From Pseudooceanicola endophyticus (GTDB taxonomy: Bacteria; Pseudomonadota; Alphaproteobacteria; Rhodobacterales; Rhodobacteraceae): a DNA stretch of 64,000 bases. A program made the translations under genes and the position numbers. Shown here in pieces: positions 46,654 through 55,445 of this stretch. Location: positions 1-64,000 of the forward strand of contig NZ_JAHIAB010000007.1 in the NCBI RefSeq assembly GCF_018760365.1, given 5' to 3'. The stretch's first letter is position 1. Every line of letters begins with the position of its first letter. The notes beneath the pieces are model-generated. The model was not told the DNA's origin and did no database searches. It worked only from the letters and a program-made list of their open reading frames with translations.

Positions 46654-47919
46654 TCACACCCATTCGGGTATCGTATCGCGGTTAATGATTTCCTCAAAGG
46701 AGGGTCTTGCACGAATGACCTCGAACTGGTCGCCCTTGACCAGAACCTCCGGGATCAGCGGCCGGGTGTTGTATTCCGAAGCCATCACGGCGCCATAGGC
46801 CCCGGCCGAGCGGAAGGCGACCAGATCGCCCGCGACCAGCGGCGCGAGGGAGCGGCCCTTGGCGAAGGTATCGCCGGTCTCGCAGACCGGGCCGACCACG
46901 TCGTAGGGCTGCTGTTCGACGCCGGGGGTGGCCTCCTTGACGGGCACGATATCGTGATGCGCATCATACATGGCAGGGCGCACCAGGTCGTTCATCGCAC
47001 CGTCGATGATCAGGAAGTCGCGGCCCTCGCCCTTCTTCACGTAGATCACCTTGCTGACCATCAGGCCGGCGTTGCCGGCGATCAGGCGGCCCGGCTCGAT
47101 CTCGATCTCGACGCCCTTGTCGCCCAGGACCTCCTTGACCAGAGCCCCATATTCCACCGGCAGCGGCGGGGCGGCATTTCCCCGCTCATAGGGAATGCCC
47201 AGACCGCCGCCCAGATCGAGGCGGATGATGTCATGGCCATCGGCGCGCAGCGAATCGGTCAGCTCGGCCACCTTGGTGAAGGCCAGCCGGTAGGGCTCCA
47301 GGTCGGTCAGCTGAGAGCCGATGTGCACGTCGATGCCCACGGCCTTCAGGCCCGGAAGCTGGGCGATGCGGGCATAGACCTCGCGGGCGCGGGCGATCGG
47401 GATGCCGAACTTGTTCTCGGACTTGCCGGTGGCGATCTTGGCGTGGGTCTTGGCATCCACGTCGGGGTTCACCCGCACGGTGACGGGGGCGACGACGCCC
47501 AGCGACAGGGCGACCTCGTTCAGGACCTCCATCTCGGGCTCGGATTCCAGGTTGAACTGGCGCACGCCATGGGTCAGCGCCAGGGTCATCTCCTCGCGGG
47601 TCTTGCCGACGCCCGAGAAGACGATCTTGTCGCCCGGCACACCGGCGGCAACCGCGCGGCGGTATTCCCCGCCCGACACCACGTCCATGCCGGCGCCGAG
47701 CCCCGCCATGATCTTCAGGATCGCCTGGTTCGACGCCGCCTTCATGGCGTAGCAGACCAGGTGGTCCATGCCCGAGAGCGCCTCGTCAAAAAGCGTAAAG
47801 TGGCGGGTCAGCGTGGCGTGGGAATAGACGTAGAAAGGCGTCCCCACCTGCGCCGCGATCTCGGCCAGGGGCACGTCCTCGGCGTAAAGCTCTCCGTCAC
47901 GGTAGAGGAAATGGTCCAT
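46654..47919 (-). CDS. lysA: Diaminopimelate decarboxylase
   Basis: A 421-residue fold type III PLP enzyme, the last step of lysine synthesis. PLP Lys60 in CYAMKAASN, HIGSQLTDLEPYR, the phosphate-binding GGGLGIPYE, EPGRLIAGNAG, and the catalytic GPVCETGDTF. GGAG precedes the ATG. A terminator at 48014 isolates it from the argH unit upstream, so it has its own promoter in the 100 bases before the start. Confidence 0.97.
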   Translation of the reverse strand: MDHFLYRDGELYAEDVPLAEIAAQVGTPFYVYSHATLTRHFTLFDEALSGMDHLVCYAMKAASNQAILKIMAGLGAGMDVVSGGEYRRAVAAGVPGDKIVFSGVGKTREEMTLALTHGVRQFNLESEPEMEVLNEVALSLGVVAPVTVRVNPDVDAKTHAKIATGKSENKFGIPIARAREVYARIAQLPGLKAVGIDVHIGSQLTDLEPYRLAFTKVAELTDSLRADGHDIIRLDLGGGLGIPYERGNAAPPLPVEYGALVKEVLGDKGVEIEIEPGRLIAGNAGLMVSKVIYVKKGEGRDFLIIDGAMNDLVRPAMYDAHHDIVPVKEATPGVEQQPYDVVGPVCETGDTFAKGRSLAPLVAGDLVAFRSAGAYGAVMASEYNTRPLIPEVLVKGDQFEVIRARPSFEEIINRDTIPEWV

Positions 47920-48013
47920 GGCAGGTCTCCGGTCAGCATCCCCGCCGCCCCGTTGGCGGCGCGCGTTCGATACACTGCCGGGGCGACGTGTAAAACCCTT
48001 TGCGGAACGGAAA

Positions 48014-48033
48014 ACGGCCCCCGAAGGGGCCGT
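48014..48033 (-). terminator. Terminator after the argH-lipoprotein unit
   Basis: Stem ACGGCCCC with GGGGCCGT and a CGAA loop. Read on the minus strand the stem is followed by TTTT. It begins three bases beyond the lipoprotein stop. Confidence 0.8.
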
Positions 48034-48036
48034 GTC

Positions 48037-48216
48037 TCACAACTCGTTCTGGTAGATCGTGGCGTCGCTCTTTTCGAGGGCACCCAGAGAGCCCGCGCCC
48101 CGGTCCACCCCGCCGCTGCGCGAGGACCAGATATTGCCCTCGGGCGCATTCGGCGCACCGTCGATGCCGCAGCCTGCCAGCAGCAGGCACAGGGTCAGGA
48201 GAGCCGCTCTTGCCAT
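48037..48216 (-). CDS. Small lipoprotein, LptM-like
   Basis: A 59-residue lipoprotein: [16 protein letters not shown] signal with a perfect lipobox (Cys16), then [12 protein letters not shown] and a hydrophilic tail. The CGxxGxxxxP pattern just after the lipid Cys is that of LptM/YifL lipoproteins, which help LptD mature in E. coli and lie by lysA/dapF. Here too lysA is the next gene. It overlaps the end of argH by 22 bases and is likely translated from the argH message. Confidence 0.75.
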   Translation of the reverse strand: MARAALLTLCLLLAGCGIDGAPNAPEGNIWSSRSGGVDRGAGSLGALEKSDATIYQNEL

Positions 48217-49586
48217 GCCGCCACCTGCTGTTTCACCTGTTCCGGGGCCGTGCCGCCGTAGGAGACGCGGCTGGCGACGGAATTGTGCACGCCCAGCACC
48301 CCGAAGACCTCTTCGGTGATCCGGGGTTCGACCGCCTGCATGTCCGCCAGCGACAGCTCGGGCAGATCGCAGCCCTTGCCCTCGGCCACGGCGACCAGGC
48401 TGCCGGTGACGTGGTGGGCATCGCGGAAGGGCATCCCCAGCACCCGAACCAGCCAGTCGGCCAGATCCGTCGCGGTTGAAAAGCCCGCGCCGGCAGCGGC
48501 TTCCAGCACCGGCACGTTGGCCTGCATGTCACCGACCATCCCGGTCATCGCGGCCAGCGCCAGCATCAGGTTGTCGGCAGCATCGAAGACCTGTTCCTTG
48601 TCTTCCTGCATGTCCTTGGAATAGGCCAGCGGCAGCCCCTTCATCACCGTCATCAGCGCCACGTTGGCGCCGAAGATCCGGCCGATCTTGGCACGGATCA
48701 GCTCTGCCGCGTCGGGGTTCTTCTTCTGCGGCATGATCGAGGACCCGGTCGAGAAGCGGTCCGACAGCGCCACGAAGCGGAACTGCGCGGAGGACCAGAT
48801 GACCAGCTCCTCGGCGAAGCGCGACAGGTGCATCGCGCAGATCGAGGAGGCCGCCAGGAATTCCAGCGCGAAATCGCGGTCCGACACCGCATCAAGCGAG
48901 TTGGCGCAGGGGCGTGCAAAGCCCAGCGCCTCGGCGGTCATGTGGCGGTCGATCGGGAAGGAGGTGCCGGCCAGTGCCGCGGCCCCCAGCGGGGATTCGT
49001 TCATCCGCGCGCGGGCGTCGGTGAAGCGCGACAGGTCGCGACCGAACATCTCCACATAGGCCATCATGTGGTGGCCCCAGGTGACGGGCTGCGCGGTCTG
49101 GAGGTGGGTGAAGCCGGGCATCACCCACTCGGCGCCGGTCCCGGCCTGCACCAGCAGCGCGCACATCAGCGCCTTCAGCCCCTCGATGGCCGCATCGGCC
49201 TGGTCGCGGACCCAGAGGCGGAAGTCGGTCGCCACCTGGTCATTGCGCGACCGGCCCGTGTGCAGACGCCCGGCGGGTTCGCCGATGACCTCTTTCAGGC
49301 GCGCTTCCACGTTCATGTGGATGTCTTCCAGCGCGGTCGAGAAGGTGAAACGGCCCTGCTCGATCTCTGACAAGATGGTGAGAAGCCCTTCCCGGATCGC
49401 CTCGGCGTCACTATTGCTGATGATGCCCTGGGCCGCCAGCATGGCGGCATGGGCACGCGAGCCCGCGATGTCCTGGGCCGCCAGCCGCTGGTCGAAACCG
49501 ATCGAGGCGTTGATCGCCTCCATGATCGCATCGGGGCCTTCGGCAAAGCGGCCGCCCCACATCTGGTTTGCGTTCTTGTCGGTCAT
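48195..49586 (-). CDS. argH: Argininosuccinate lyase
   Basis: A 463-residue enzyme that cleaves argininosuccinate to arginine and fumarate. [19 protein letters not shown] is the family start, followed by [34 protein letters not shown] [13 protein letters not shown], and the signature loop [12 protein letters not shown]. The ATG at 49586 has AGGTGG upstream; an ATG at 49610 would add eight residues and share its bases with the start of the divergent gene. Its promoter must lie in or beyond that gene. Confidence 0.96.
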   Translation of the reverse strand: MTDKNANQMWGGRFAEGPDAIMEAINASIGFDQRLAAQDIAGSRAHAAMLAAQGIISNSDAEAIREGLLTILSEIEQGRFTFSTALEDIHMNVEARLKEVIGEPAGRLHTGRSRNDQVATDFRLWVRDQADAAIEGLKALMCALLVQAGTGAEWVMPGFTHLQTAQPVTWGHHMMAYVEMFGRDLSRFTDARARMNESPLGAAALAGTSFPIDRHMTAEALGFARPCANSLDAVSDRDFALEFLAASSICAMHLSRFAEELVIWSSAQFRFVALSDRFSTGSSIMPQKKNPDAAELIRAKIGRIFGANVALMTVMKGLPLAYSKDMQEDKEQVFDAADNLMLALAAMTGMVGDMQANVPVLEAAAGAGFSTATDLADWLVRVLGMPFRDAHHVTGSLVAVAEGKGCDLPELSLADMQAVEPRITEEVFGVLGVHNSVASRVSYGGTAPEQVKQQVAAWQERLS

Positions 49587-49608
49587 CGCGCCACCTGTCG
49601 GAGGATAC
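49587..49608. promoter_or_regulatory. 22-base divergent gap with opposed ribosome sites
   Basis: Only 22 bases separate the ATG of argH (minus) from the ATG of the thioredoxin gene (plus). Each strand carries its own Shine-Dalgarno in it: CCACCT on the plus strand is AGGTGG for argH, and CGGAGG serves the other gene. The two promoters must therefore lie inside the opposite coding regions and give overlapping RNAs. Confidence 0.6.
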
Positions 49609-50178
49609 ATGGGTAAAATTCGTTCCGCGCTCGTTTATACGGGGCTGGTGCTCGGTGCAATGATCCCGGGACTTGCCGTGCAGGCCGATCCCGCGCCGCT
49701 GATCGCGGATCATGCCACCGGCGCGCTGAAGAAGCTGACCCTGACCACCCCGGCACGGCCCCTGGCCGATGTGGCCTGGGACAGCCCGAAGGGCACGGTC
49801 CGGCTGGCCGACTACCGGGGCAAATGGGTGCTGCTGAACATCTGGGCGGTCTGGTGCGCCCCCTGCCGCGAAGAGATGCCGACGCTGTCCGCCCTCGAAC
49901 GCGACCTGGGCGGAGACCATTTCGCCGTGGTGACGCTGGCCTCGGGGCCGAATGCCCCCGAAGCCGTGCAAAAGTTCCTGACCCAGGCGCAATCCTCCAA
50001 CCTGCCCGCCTTCCAGGATCCGAAGGCGGTGCAGGCCCGCGATGCCGGGATCTTCGGCATGCCGGTGACGATGCTGGTCGATCCCGAGGGCCGCGAGGTC
50101 GCCCGCCTGATCGGCGGCGCGGACTGGAGCTCCCAGCAGGCCCGCGCCCTGATCGGCGCGCTCACCTCGGGGTCCTGA
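49609..50178 (+). CDS. TlpA-like periplasmic thiol-disulfide protein
   Basis: A 189-residue exported thioredoxin-fold protein. A signal peptide or anchor ([19 protein letters not shown], cleaved near residue 26) is followed by a TlpA/ResA-type core: [23 protein letters not shown] with the CAPC redox motif, and the cis-Pro loop [13 protein letters not shown]. TlpA proteins reduce disulfides in apocytochromes or copper-site proteins, but no such genes are near. CGGAGG precedes the ATG. Confidence 0.92.
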   Translation: MGKIRSALVYTGLVLGAMIPGLAVQADPAPLIADHATGALKKLTLTTPARPLADVAWDSPKGTVRLADYRGKWVLLNIWAVWCAPCREEMPTLSALERDLGGDHFAVVTLASGPNAPEAVQKFLTQAQSSNLPAFQDPKAVQARDAGIFGMPVTMLVDPEGREVARLIGGADWSSQQARALIGALTSGS

Positions 50179-50183
50179 GCCCC

Positions 50184-50204
50184 GCATCTGCCGGAGGCAG
50201 ATGC
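50184..50204. terminator. Hairpin between the thioredoxin gene and tag
   Basis: A perfect nine-base stem GCATCTGCC with GGCAGATGC and a GGA loop, five bases after the stop of the plus-strand gene. No T run follows on either strand, so this is a moderate terminator at best. Confidence 0.5.
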
Positions 50205-50241
50205 AATAATCGTGTGCGCCCGGCACGGGCGCGCCTTTGGA

Positions 50242-50829
50242 TCACGCCGCCTTCAGCGCCGCGCAACGCTCGTGGCAATGGCAGCCCGTCAGGTGGTCGT
50301 TGACCAGCCCGCAAGCCTCCATGAAGGCATAGACGATGGTCGGGCCGACAAAGCGGAAGCCCGCCTTGCGCAGATCCTTCGACACCTGTTCCGACAGGGG
50401 CGTGGAGGGCGGCACCTCGGCCTGGGTGGCATGGCGCGGCTGCAGCGCCACGCCCTCGACATAGCGCCACAGGAACTGGTCGAAACCGCCCTTCGCCTCG
50501 ATCTCCTGCCAGGCGCGGGCATTGCCGATGGTGGCCTCGATCTTGCCGCGATGGCGGATGATGCCGGGATCGCCCAGCAGCCGCGTCACCTCCGCCTCGC
50601 CCCAGCCGGCGATGACATGGGGGTCGAAGCCCGCGAAGGCGGTGCGGAAATTCTCGCGTTTCTTCAGGATGGTGATCCAGCTCAGCCCGGCCTGGAACCC
50701 GTCCAGCACCAGCTTTTCCCACAGCGCCCGGCTGTCGCGCTCCGGCACGCCCCATTCGGTGTCGTGATAGGCCTGGTAGATGGGTTCGGGGCCCGCCCAG
50801 GCGCAGCGCGGCAGATCGTCAGAGGTCAC
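50242..50829 (-). CDS. tag: DNA-3-methyladenine glycosylase I
   Basis: A 195-residue base-excision repair enzyme. It has the Tag zinc ligands: Cys9 in RCAW, His22 in YHDTEWG, and the C-terminal HCHERC. SWITILKKRENFRTAFAGFD and GPTIVYAFMEACGLVNDH are typical of the family. The start is GTG at 50829 with AAGGAG upstream. Divergent from the EAL gene. Confidence 0.95.
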   Translation of the reverse strand: MTSDDLPRCAWAGPEPIYQAYHDTEWGVPERDSRALWEKLVLDGFQAGLSWITILKKRENFRTAFAGFDPHVIAGWGEAEVTRLLGDPGIIRHRGKIEATIGNARAWQEIEAKGGFDQFLWRYVEGVALQPRHATQAEVPPSTPLSEQVSKDLRKAGFRFVGPTIVYAFMEACGLVNDHLTGCHCHERCAALKAA

Positions 50830-50890
50830 GCCTTAACTCCTTCTTGAACATGAGGCGCCATACATGGCGCGGTTCAGGAGGCATGATCCG

Positions 50891-51715
50891 ATGGAGCATG
50901 GCAAGGCGAAAGGGGCAGCGGGTCCCGAAGGGCTGAGCGATCCGCTGACGCAGGCCGTCAGGACCCGCGACGCCGAGGTGATGACCCATGTCCGCGCCGC
51001 GGTGGACGCCAACGAGATGGCTCTGGCCTTCCAGCCGATCGTGCGCGCCGGGCCCGAGGGGCGGGTCGCCTATTACGAGGGGCTGGTGCGGATCTTCGAT
51101 CCCAGCGGCCGGATCATCCCTGCGGCCGAGTTCATGGCCGAGGCCGAGATCAGCGAGTTGGGCCGCCAGATCGACTGCATCGCGCTGGAGCTCGGGCTGC
51201 GCACGCTGCAGGCCCAGCCGCACCTGCGCCTGGCGATCAACATGTCGGCGCGCTCCATCGGCTATCCGCGCTGGATGCGGACGCTGAAACGCGCGCTGAT
51301 GCGCGATTCCACCCTCGGCGACCGGCTGATCCTCGAGATCACCGAGCAATCGGCGATGCTGGTGCCCGAGCTGGTGGTGAACTTCATGCGCGACCTGCAA
51401 CGCCAGGGCATCAGCTTCGCGCTGGACGATTTCGGCGCCGGCTACACCTCGTTCCGCTTTCTGCGCGACTTCTATTTCGACATCCTGAAGATCGACGGTG
51501 GCTTCATCCGGGGCATCGCCGACAATCCCGACAACCAGGTGCTGACCCGGGCGCTGATCACCATCGGACAGCAGTTCGACATGTTCACCGTGGCCGAGCG
51601 GGTCGAGGATTCGCGCGATGCCGCCTGGCTGACGGAAAACGGCATCCAGTACCTGCAGGGCTATTACTTCGCGGCCCCAACCCTTTATCCGCCCTGGGCC
51701 AAACGCCCGGCCTGA
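50891..51715 (+). CDS. Stand-alone EAL domain protein, probable c-di-GMP phosphodiesterase
   Basis: A 274-residue soluble protein that is almost only an EAL domain (about residues 35-270). The signature is EGL in YYEGLVR in place of EAL. The other metal and catalytic positions look present: Asn in NMSARS, Glu in LEITEQ, Asp-Asp in LDDFGAGYTS, Lys in LKIDGGF, Glu in VAERVED, Gln in LQGYYF. So activity is possible. No GGDEF, sensor or membrane part is present. ATG at 50891 is chosen for the AGGAGG 10 bases upstream; an in-frame ATG at 50864 is an alternative. Regulator of the c-di-GMP pool is the family-based role. Confidence 0.88.
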   Translation: MEHGKAKGAAGPEGLSDPLTQAVRTRDAEVMTHVRAAVDANEMALAFQPIVRAGPEGRVAYYEGLVRIFDPSGRIIPAAEFMAEAEISELGRQIDCIALELGLRTLQAQPHLRLAINMSARSIGYPRWMRTLKRALMRDSTLGDRLILEITEQSAMLVPELVVNFMRDLQRQGISFALDDFGAGYTSFRFLRDFYFDILKIDGGFIRGIADNPDNQVLTRALITIGQQFDMFTVAERVEDSRDAAWLTENGIQYLQGYYFAAPTLYPPWAKRPA

Positions 51716-51790
51716 GGGCAACCGCGATCACCGGATCGCGACCGATCGCCGCCATGCAACCCGCCACTTTGCGCTTCATTGTCCTAAGGG

Positions 51791-51802
51791 AACGTGTACG
51801 TT
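51791..51802. promoter_or_regulatory. Palindrome upstream of phaA
   Basis: AACGTGTACGTT, two five-base arms around GT, lies 53 bases before the phaA start. It is short and could occur by chance; it shares the AACG...CGTT core with the longer palindrome before ETF-QO. Confidence 0.3.
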
Positions 51803-51855
51803 AACCCTGAAGACAGGGGCGCGGCCTCCCCGCGCCCGAAAGGTGGAGGACTCCC

Positions 51856-53031
51856 ATGACCAATGTCGTAATCGTCTCCGCGGCGCGCACGCCCGTCGGA
51901 TCGTTTCTCGGCTCGTTTGCCAACACGCCGGCCCATGACCTTGGCGCTGCCGTCCTGAGCGAGATCGTCGCCCGCGCGGGCATCGACAAATCCGAGGTTT
52001 CGGAAACCATCCTGGGTCAGGTGCTGACCGCCGCCCAGGGCCAGAACCCGGCCCGCCAGGCGCATATCAACGCCGGCCTCCCCATCGACTCCGCCGCCTG
52101 GAGCATCAACCAGGTCTGCGGCTCGGGCCTGCGCACCGTGGCGCTTGGCGCGCAGCACATCATGCTGGGCGATGCCGCCATCGTCGCCGCCGGTGGCCAG
52201 GAGAACATGTCGCTTGCCCCCCATGCCGCCGCCCTGCGCGCCGGTCACAAGATGGGCGACCTGAAATACATCGACACGATGATCAAGGACGGCCTGTGGG
52301 ATGCCTTCAACGGCTACCACATGGGCCAGACCGCCGAGAATGTCGCCAACCAGTGGCAGATCTCGCGCGAGATGCAGGACGAATTCGCCGTCGCCTCGCA
52401 GAACAAGGCCGAGGCCGCCCAGGCCGCCGGCAAGTTCAAGGACGAGATCGTCGCCTTCACCATCAAGGGCCGCAAGGGCGACACCATCGTCGAAGAGGAT
52501 GAATACATCCGCAAGGGCGCCACGCTGGAAGCCATGCAGAAGCTGCGCCCGGCCTTCACCAAGGACGGCTCGGTCACGGCGGGCAATGCCTCGGGGATCA
52601 ACGACGGCGCCGCCGCCGTGCTGCTGATGTCCGCCGAAGAGGCCGAGAAGCGCGGCCTTGAGCCGCTGGCGCGCATCGCCTCCTACGCCACCGCGGGCCT
52701 TGACCCCTCGATCATGGGCACCGGCCCGATCCCGGCCTCGCGCAAGGCGCTGGCCAAGGCCGGCTGGAAACCCGAGGACCTGGACCTGATCGAAGCGAAC
52801 GAGGCCTTCGCCGCCCAGGCCTGCGCGGTCAACAAGGACATGGGCTGGGATCCGGCCAAGGTGAACGTGAACGGCGGCGCCATTGCCATCGGTCACCCGA
52901 TCGGCGCCTCGGGCTGCCGCATCCTGAACACCCTGCTGTTCGAGATGAAGCGCTCGGACGCCAAGAAGGGCCTGGCGACCCTGTGCATCGGCGGCGGGAT
53001 GGGCGTCGCCATGTGCCTAGAACGGCCCTGA
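51856..53031 (+). CDS. phaA: Acetyl-CoA acetyltransferase
   Basis: A 391-residue biosynthetic thiolase that condenses two acetyl-CoA to acetoacetyl-CoA. The nucleophile is Cys88 in NQVCGSGL; His347 in GHPIGASG and Cys377 in LCIGGGMG complete the active site. It feeds PHB synthesis and the ethylmalonyl-CoA pathway. GGTGGAGG precedes the ATG. phaB follows after 193 bases on the same strand. Confidence 0.97.
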   Translation: MTNVVIVSAARTPVGSFLGSFANTPAHDLGAAVLSEIVARAGIDKSEVSETILGQVLTAAQGQNPARQAHINAGLPIDSAAWSINQVCGSGLRTVALGAQHIMLGDAAIVAAGGQENMSLAPHAAALRAGHKMGDLKYIDTMIKDGLWDAFNGYHMGQTAENVANQWQISREMQDEFAVASQNKAEAAQAAGKFKDEIVAFTIKGRKGDTIVEEDEYIRKGATLEAMQKLRPAFTKDGSVTAGNASGINDGAAAVLLMSAEEAEKRGLEPLARIASYATAGLDPSIMGTGPIPASRKALAKAGWKPEDLDLIEANEAFAAQACAVNKDMGWDPAKVNVNGGAIAIGHPIGASGCRILNTLLFEMKRSDAKKGLATLCIGGGMGVAMCLERP

Positions 53032-53224
53032 TTTTCTGAAGCTCTGCGGCTCCGCGTCACGGCGCGGGGCCGAAACCGGGATGTCATGATCCGGATATCG
53101 GACCGTGACAGGAGGGAACGGGGGCCGGCGGATTCGGCCTCTGCCCGGGAACGGACAAGGACTTTTCAACGGGATCCGATCCGAATGCGGACGGACATTT
53201 AAGACAGACGAGAGGACAGCACTT

Positions 53225-53947
53225 ATGGCGCGCATTGCATTGGTCACCGGCGGGACCCGCGGAATTGGCGCGGCGATCGGCAAGAAGCTGAAAGCCGACG
53301 GCTACGACGTGGCGGCGACCTACATGGGCAACGACGAAGCGGCAGCGGCCTTCACGGCCGAAACCGGGATCGCCACCTACAAATGGGACGTGGGCAATTA
53401 CGAAAGCTCGGCAGAGGGGATCAAGAAGGTCGAGGCCGAGCTTGGACCGATTGACGTGGTGGTGGCCAATGCCGGGATCACCCGCGACGCTCCCTTCCAC
53501 AAGATGACGCCGCAACAGTGGACCGATGTCATCAACACCAACCTCAACGGTGTCTTCAACACCGTGCATCCGGCCTGGCCGGGCATGCGCGAACGCAAGT
53601 TCGGCCGCGTCATCGTGATCTCTTCGATCAACGGTCAGAAAGGCCAGTTCGGCCAGGCCAACTATGCCGCGACGAAGGCCGGCGACCTCGGGCTGGTGAA
53701 ATCGCTCGCGCAGGAGGGCGCGCGCTACAACATCACCGCCAATGCGATCTGCCCGGGCTACATCGCCACCGAGATGGTCATGGCCGTGCCCGAAAAGGTA
53801 CGCGAGGCGATCATCGGCCAGATCCCCACCGGTCGCCTGGGCGAACCCGAGGAGATCGCGCGCATCGTCTCCTTCCTGGCCTCCGAAGATTCGGGCTTCA
53901 TCAACGGCTCCACCGTCAGCGCCAACGGCGGGCAATTCTTCGTCTGA
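53225..53947 (+). CDS. phaB: Acetoacetyl-CoA reductase
   Basis: A 240-residue NADPH-dependent SDR that makes (R)-3-hydroxybutyryl-CoA. The cofactor motif TGGTRGIG is at residues 8-15, NAG at 82-84, and the catalytic Ser134, Tyr147 and Lys151 are present. GQFGQANYAATKAGD and ICPGYIATEMVMAVP are typical of PhaB and separate it from FabG. It acts directly after PhaA. A strong terminator follows; no PHB synthase is in the window. Confidence 0.96.
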   Translation: MARIALVTGGTRGIGAAIGKKLKADGYDVAATYMGNDEAAAAFTAETGIATYKWDVGNYESSAEGIKKVEAELGPIDVVVANAGITRDAPFHKMTPQQWTDVINTNLNGVFNTVHPAWPGMRERKFGRVIVISSINGQKGQFGQANYAATKAGDLGLVKSLAQEGARYNITANAICPGYIATEMVMAVPEKVREAIIGQIPTGRLGEPEEIARIVSFLASEDSGFINGSTVSANGGQFFV

Positions 53948-53998
53948 CAGCCGCTCCATTCCGGCCCCGGGCAAACCTGGGTCGAGCGCAACCGATCC

Positions 53999-54025
53999 GG
54001 GCCGCAGACCCCTCTGCGGCCCTTT
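53999..54025 (+). terminator. Terminator after phaB
   Basis: Stem GGGCCGCAGA with TCTGCGGCCC and a four-base loop, followed by TTT, 51 bases after the stop. Confidence 0.8.
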
Positions 54026-54082
54026 CGCTTGCCCCGCCCCTGCCCGGTGCGCTACCGGGGCCCGCCGAAGACAGGAGCCCCC

Positions 54083-54985
54083 ATGACCCGTTCCCGCGCC
54101 ACCCTGATCGGGTTCACCGCCATTCTGCTCTGGGCGCTGCTGGCGCTGTTCACCGTGGGCACCGCGCCGGTGCCGCCGCTGCAGCTCAATGCCATGTGCT
54201 TCGGCCTGGGCGGGCTGATCGGGCTGGGCTGGACCGCCGCCACCGGCCAGATCGCGGCCTTCCGGGCACTGCCCCTGCCCGCCTTCCTGCTGGGCACGCT
54301 GGGGCTGTTCGGCTACCACGCGCTCTATTTCGCGGCTCTGCGCGCCGCCCCCGCCGCCGAGGCCGGGCTGATCGCCTATCTCTGGCCGCTGCTGATCGTG
54401 CTGTTCTCGGGCCTGCTGCCCGGAGAACGCCTGCGCCCGGCGCATCTGCTCGGGGCGATACTGGGTTTCTCCGGCGCCGCGCTGATCATCCTGGGTGGCA
54501 GCGGCAGCTATGATCCACAGAACCTGACCGGCTATCTGCTGGCGCTGGCCTGCGCGCTGACCTGGTCGGGCTACTCGGTGCTGTCGCGCCGCTTCGCCCA
54601 GGTGCCGACCGCCGCCGTTACGCTGTTCTGCCTGGTCACCGCCCTGCTGTCGCTGCTGCTGCACCTGGCGCTTGAGACCACGGTCTGGCCGCAGGGACGC
54701 ACGGGCTGGGGCGCGGTGCTGGCGCTCGGCCTCGGCCCGGTGGGCCTTGCCTTCTACACCTGGGACATCGGCGTGAAGCGCGGCGACATCCAGCTGCTGG
54801 GCGTCGCCTCCTATGCTGCTCCGCTGCTGTCGACCCTGGCGCTGGTGCTGTGCGGGATCGCTCCGGCCAGCGGCAAGCTGATCATGGCCGCGGCGCTGAT
54901 CGCCGGCGGCGCCCTGCTGGCCGCCCGGGCCAGCCTGCGTGCCGCGCGGGCAGACCGCGCCCCGCAGGCGCAGCCGCCTGCCTGA
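54083..54985 (+). CDS. EamA-type exporter, YddG-like
   Basis: A 300-residue membrane protein with ten predicted helices in two EamA halves. LIGFTAILLWALLALFTVGTAPVPPLQLNAMCFGLGGLIG and YHALYFAALRAAPAAEAGLIAYLWPLLIVL resemble the YddG aromatic amino-acid exporter subgroup of the drug/metabolite transporter superfamily. The substrate is not proved. AGGAG precedes the ATG at 54083, and a terminator follows. Confidence 0.85.
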   Translation: MTRSRATLIGFTAILLWALLALFTVGTAPVPPLQLNAMCFGLGGLIGLGWTAATGQIAAFRALPLPAFLLGTLGLFGYHALYFAALRAAPAAEAGLIAYLWPLLIVLFSGLLPGERLRPAHLLGAILGFSGAALIILGGSGSYDPQNLTGYLLALACALTWSGYSVLSRRFAQVPTAAVTLFCLVTALLSLLLHLALETTVWPQGRTGWGAVLALGLGPVGLAFYTWDIGVKRGDIQLLGVASYAAPLLSTLALVLCGIAPASGKLIMAAALIAGGALLAARASLRAARADRAPQAQPPA

Positions 54986-55018
54986 CGCGCGAGGCGCAAA
55001 AGGATGGCCCAAAAGGAT

Positions 55019-55047
55019 GGCGGCGCCCCTGGGGGACGCCGCCTTTT
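55019..55047 (+). terminator. Terminator after the EamA gene
   Basis: Stem GGCGGCG with CGCCGCC, a loop that itself can pair, then TTTT, 34 bases after the stop. Confidence 0.78.
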
Positions 55048-55108
55048 CCTGCCTGCCGGAGGGCCCTTCCGCAGGCCAAGTTCAGATCCCGAGGGAACGT
55101 GGGATCAT

Positions 55109-55288
55109 TCAGTGCGCATGAACCGCGGGGGCAATGCGCGAAATCTCTTCCTTCAGACGAAGCTTCTGCTTCTTCAGTGCGGTGACTTCCGCGTTGGGAG
55201 TGCCGGGCGACCGCTGCGCCTGATCGACGGCGGCCGAGAGGGATGCGTGCTTTCTCTTGAGTTCTTCCAGGTGCGAACCGAGGCTCAT
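55109..55288 (-). CDS. DUF465 (YdcH-like) protein
   Basis: A 59-residue coiled-coil protein: MSLGSHLEELKRKHASLSAA, a loop with SPGTPNAEV, and ALKKQKLRLKEEISRIA. This helix-loop-helix with the KKQKLRLKEEI end is the DUF465 family. GAGGAG precedes the ATG. Function unknown; relatives are small helical hairpin proteins. It stands alone between two terminated units. Confidence 0.9.
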   Translation of the reverse strand: MSLGSHLEELKRKHASLSAAVDQAQRSPGTPNAEVTALKKQKLRLKEEISRIAPAVHAH

Positions 55289-55445
55289 AAGGTCGTCTCC
55301 TCTCTGTGAGTGTCGTGAGGTCAGTGCAGCATACTTTTACATTTCTGTCACGCTGCGGCTGCGAGACTGGCAGAAAACCCGTTAATCTCCTGTCAAATGT
55401 CGGCTGTTTCTTGCCGTAAGGTAAATAACCGGAACAGCGCGCCCG

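Noticed and set aside
44479-48261. A plus-strand open frame of 1260 codons over the DUF4175-type gene and lysA
   Set aside because: It is antisense to genes with clear starts, motifs and ribosome sites. The His/Leu/Gln-rich product matches no family.
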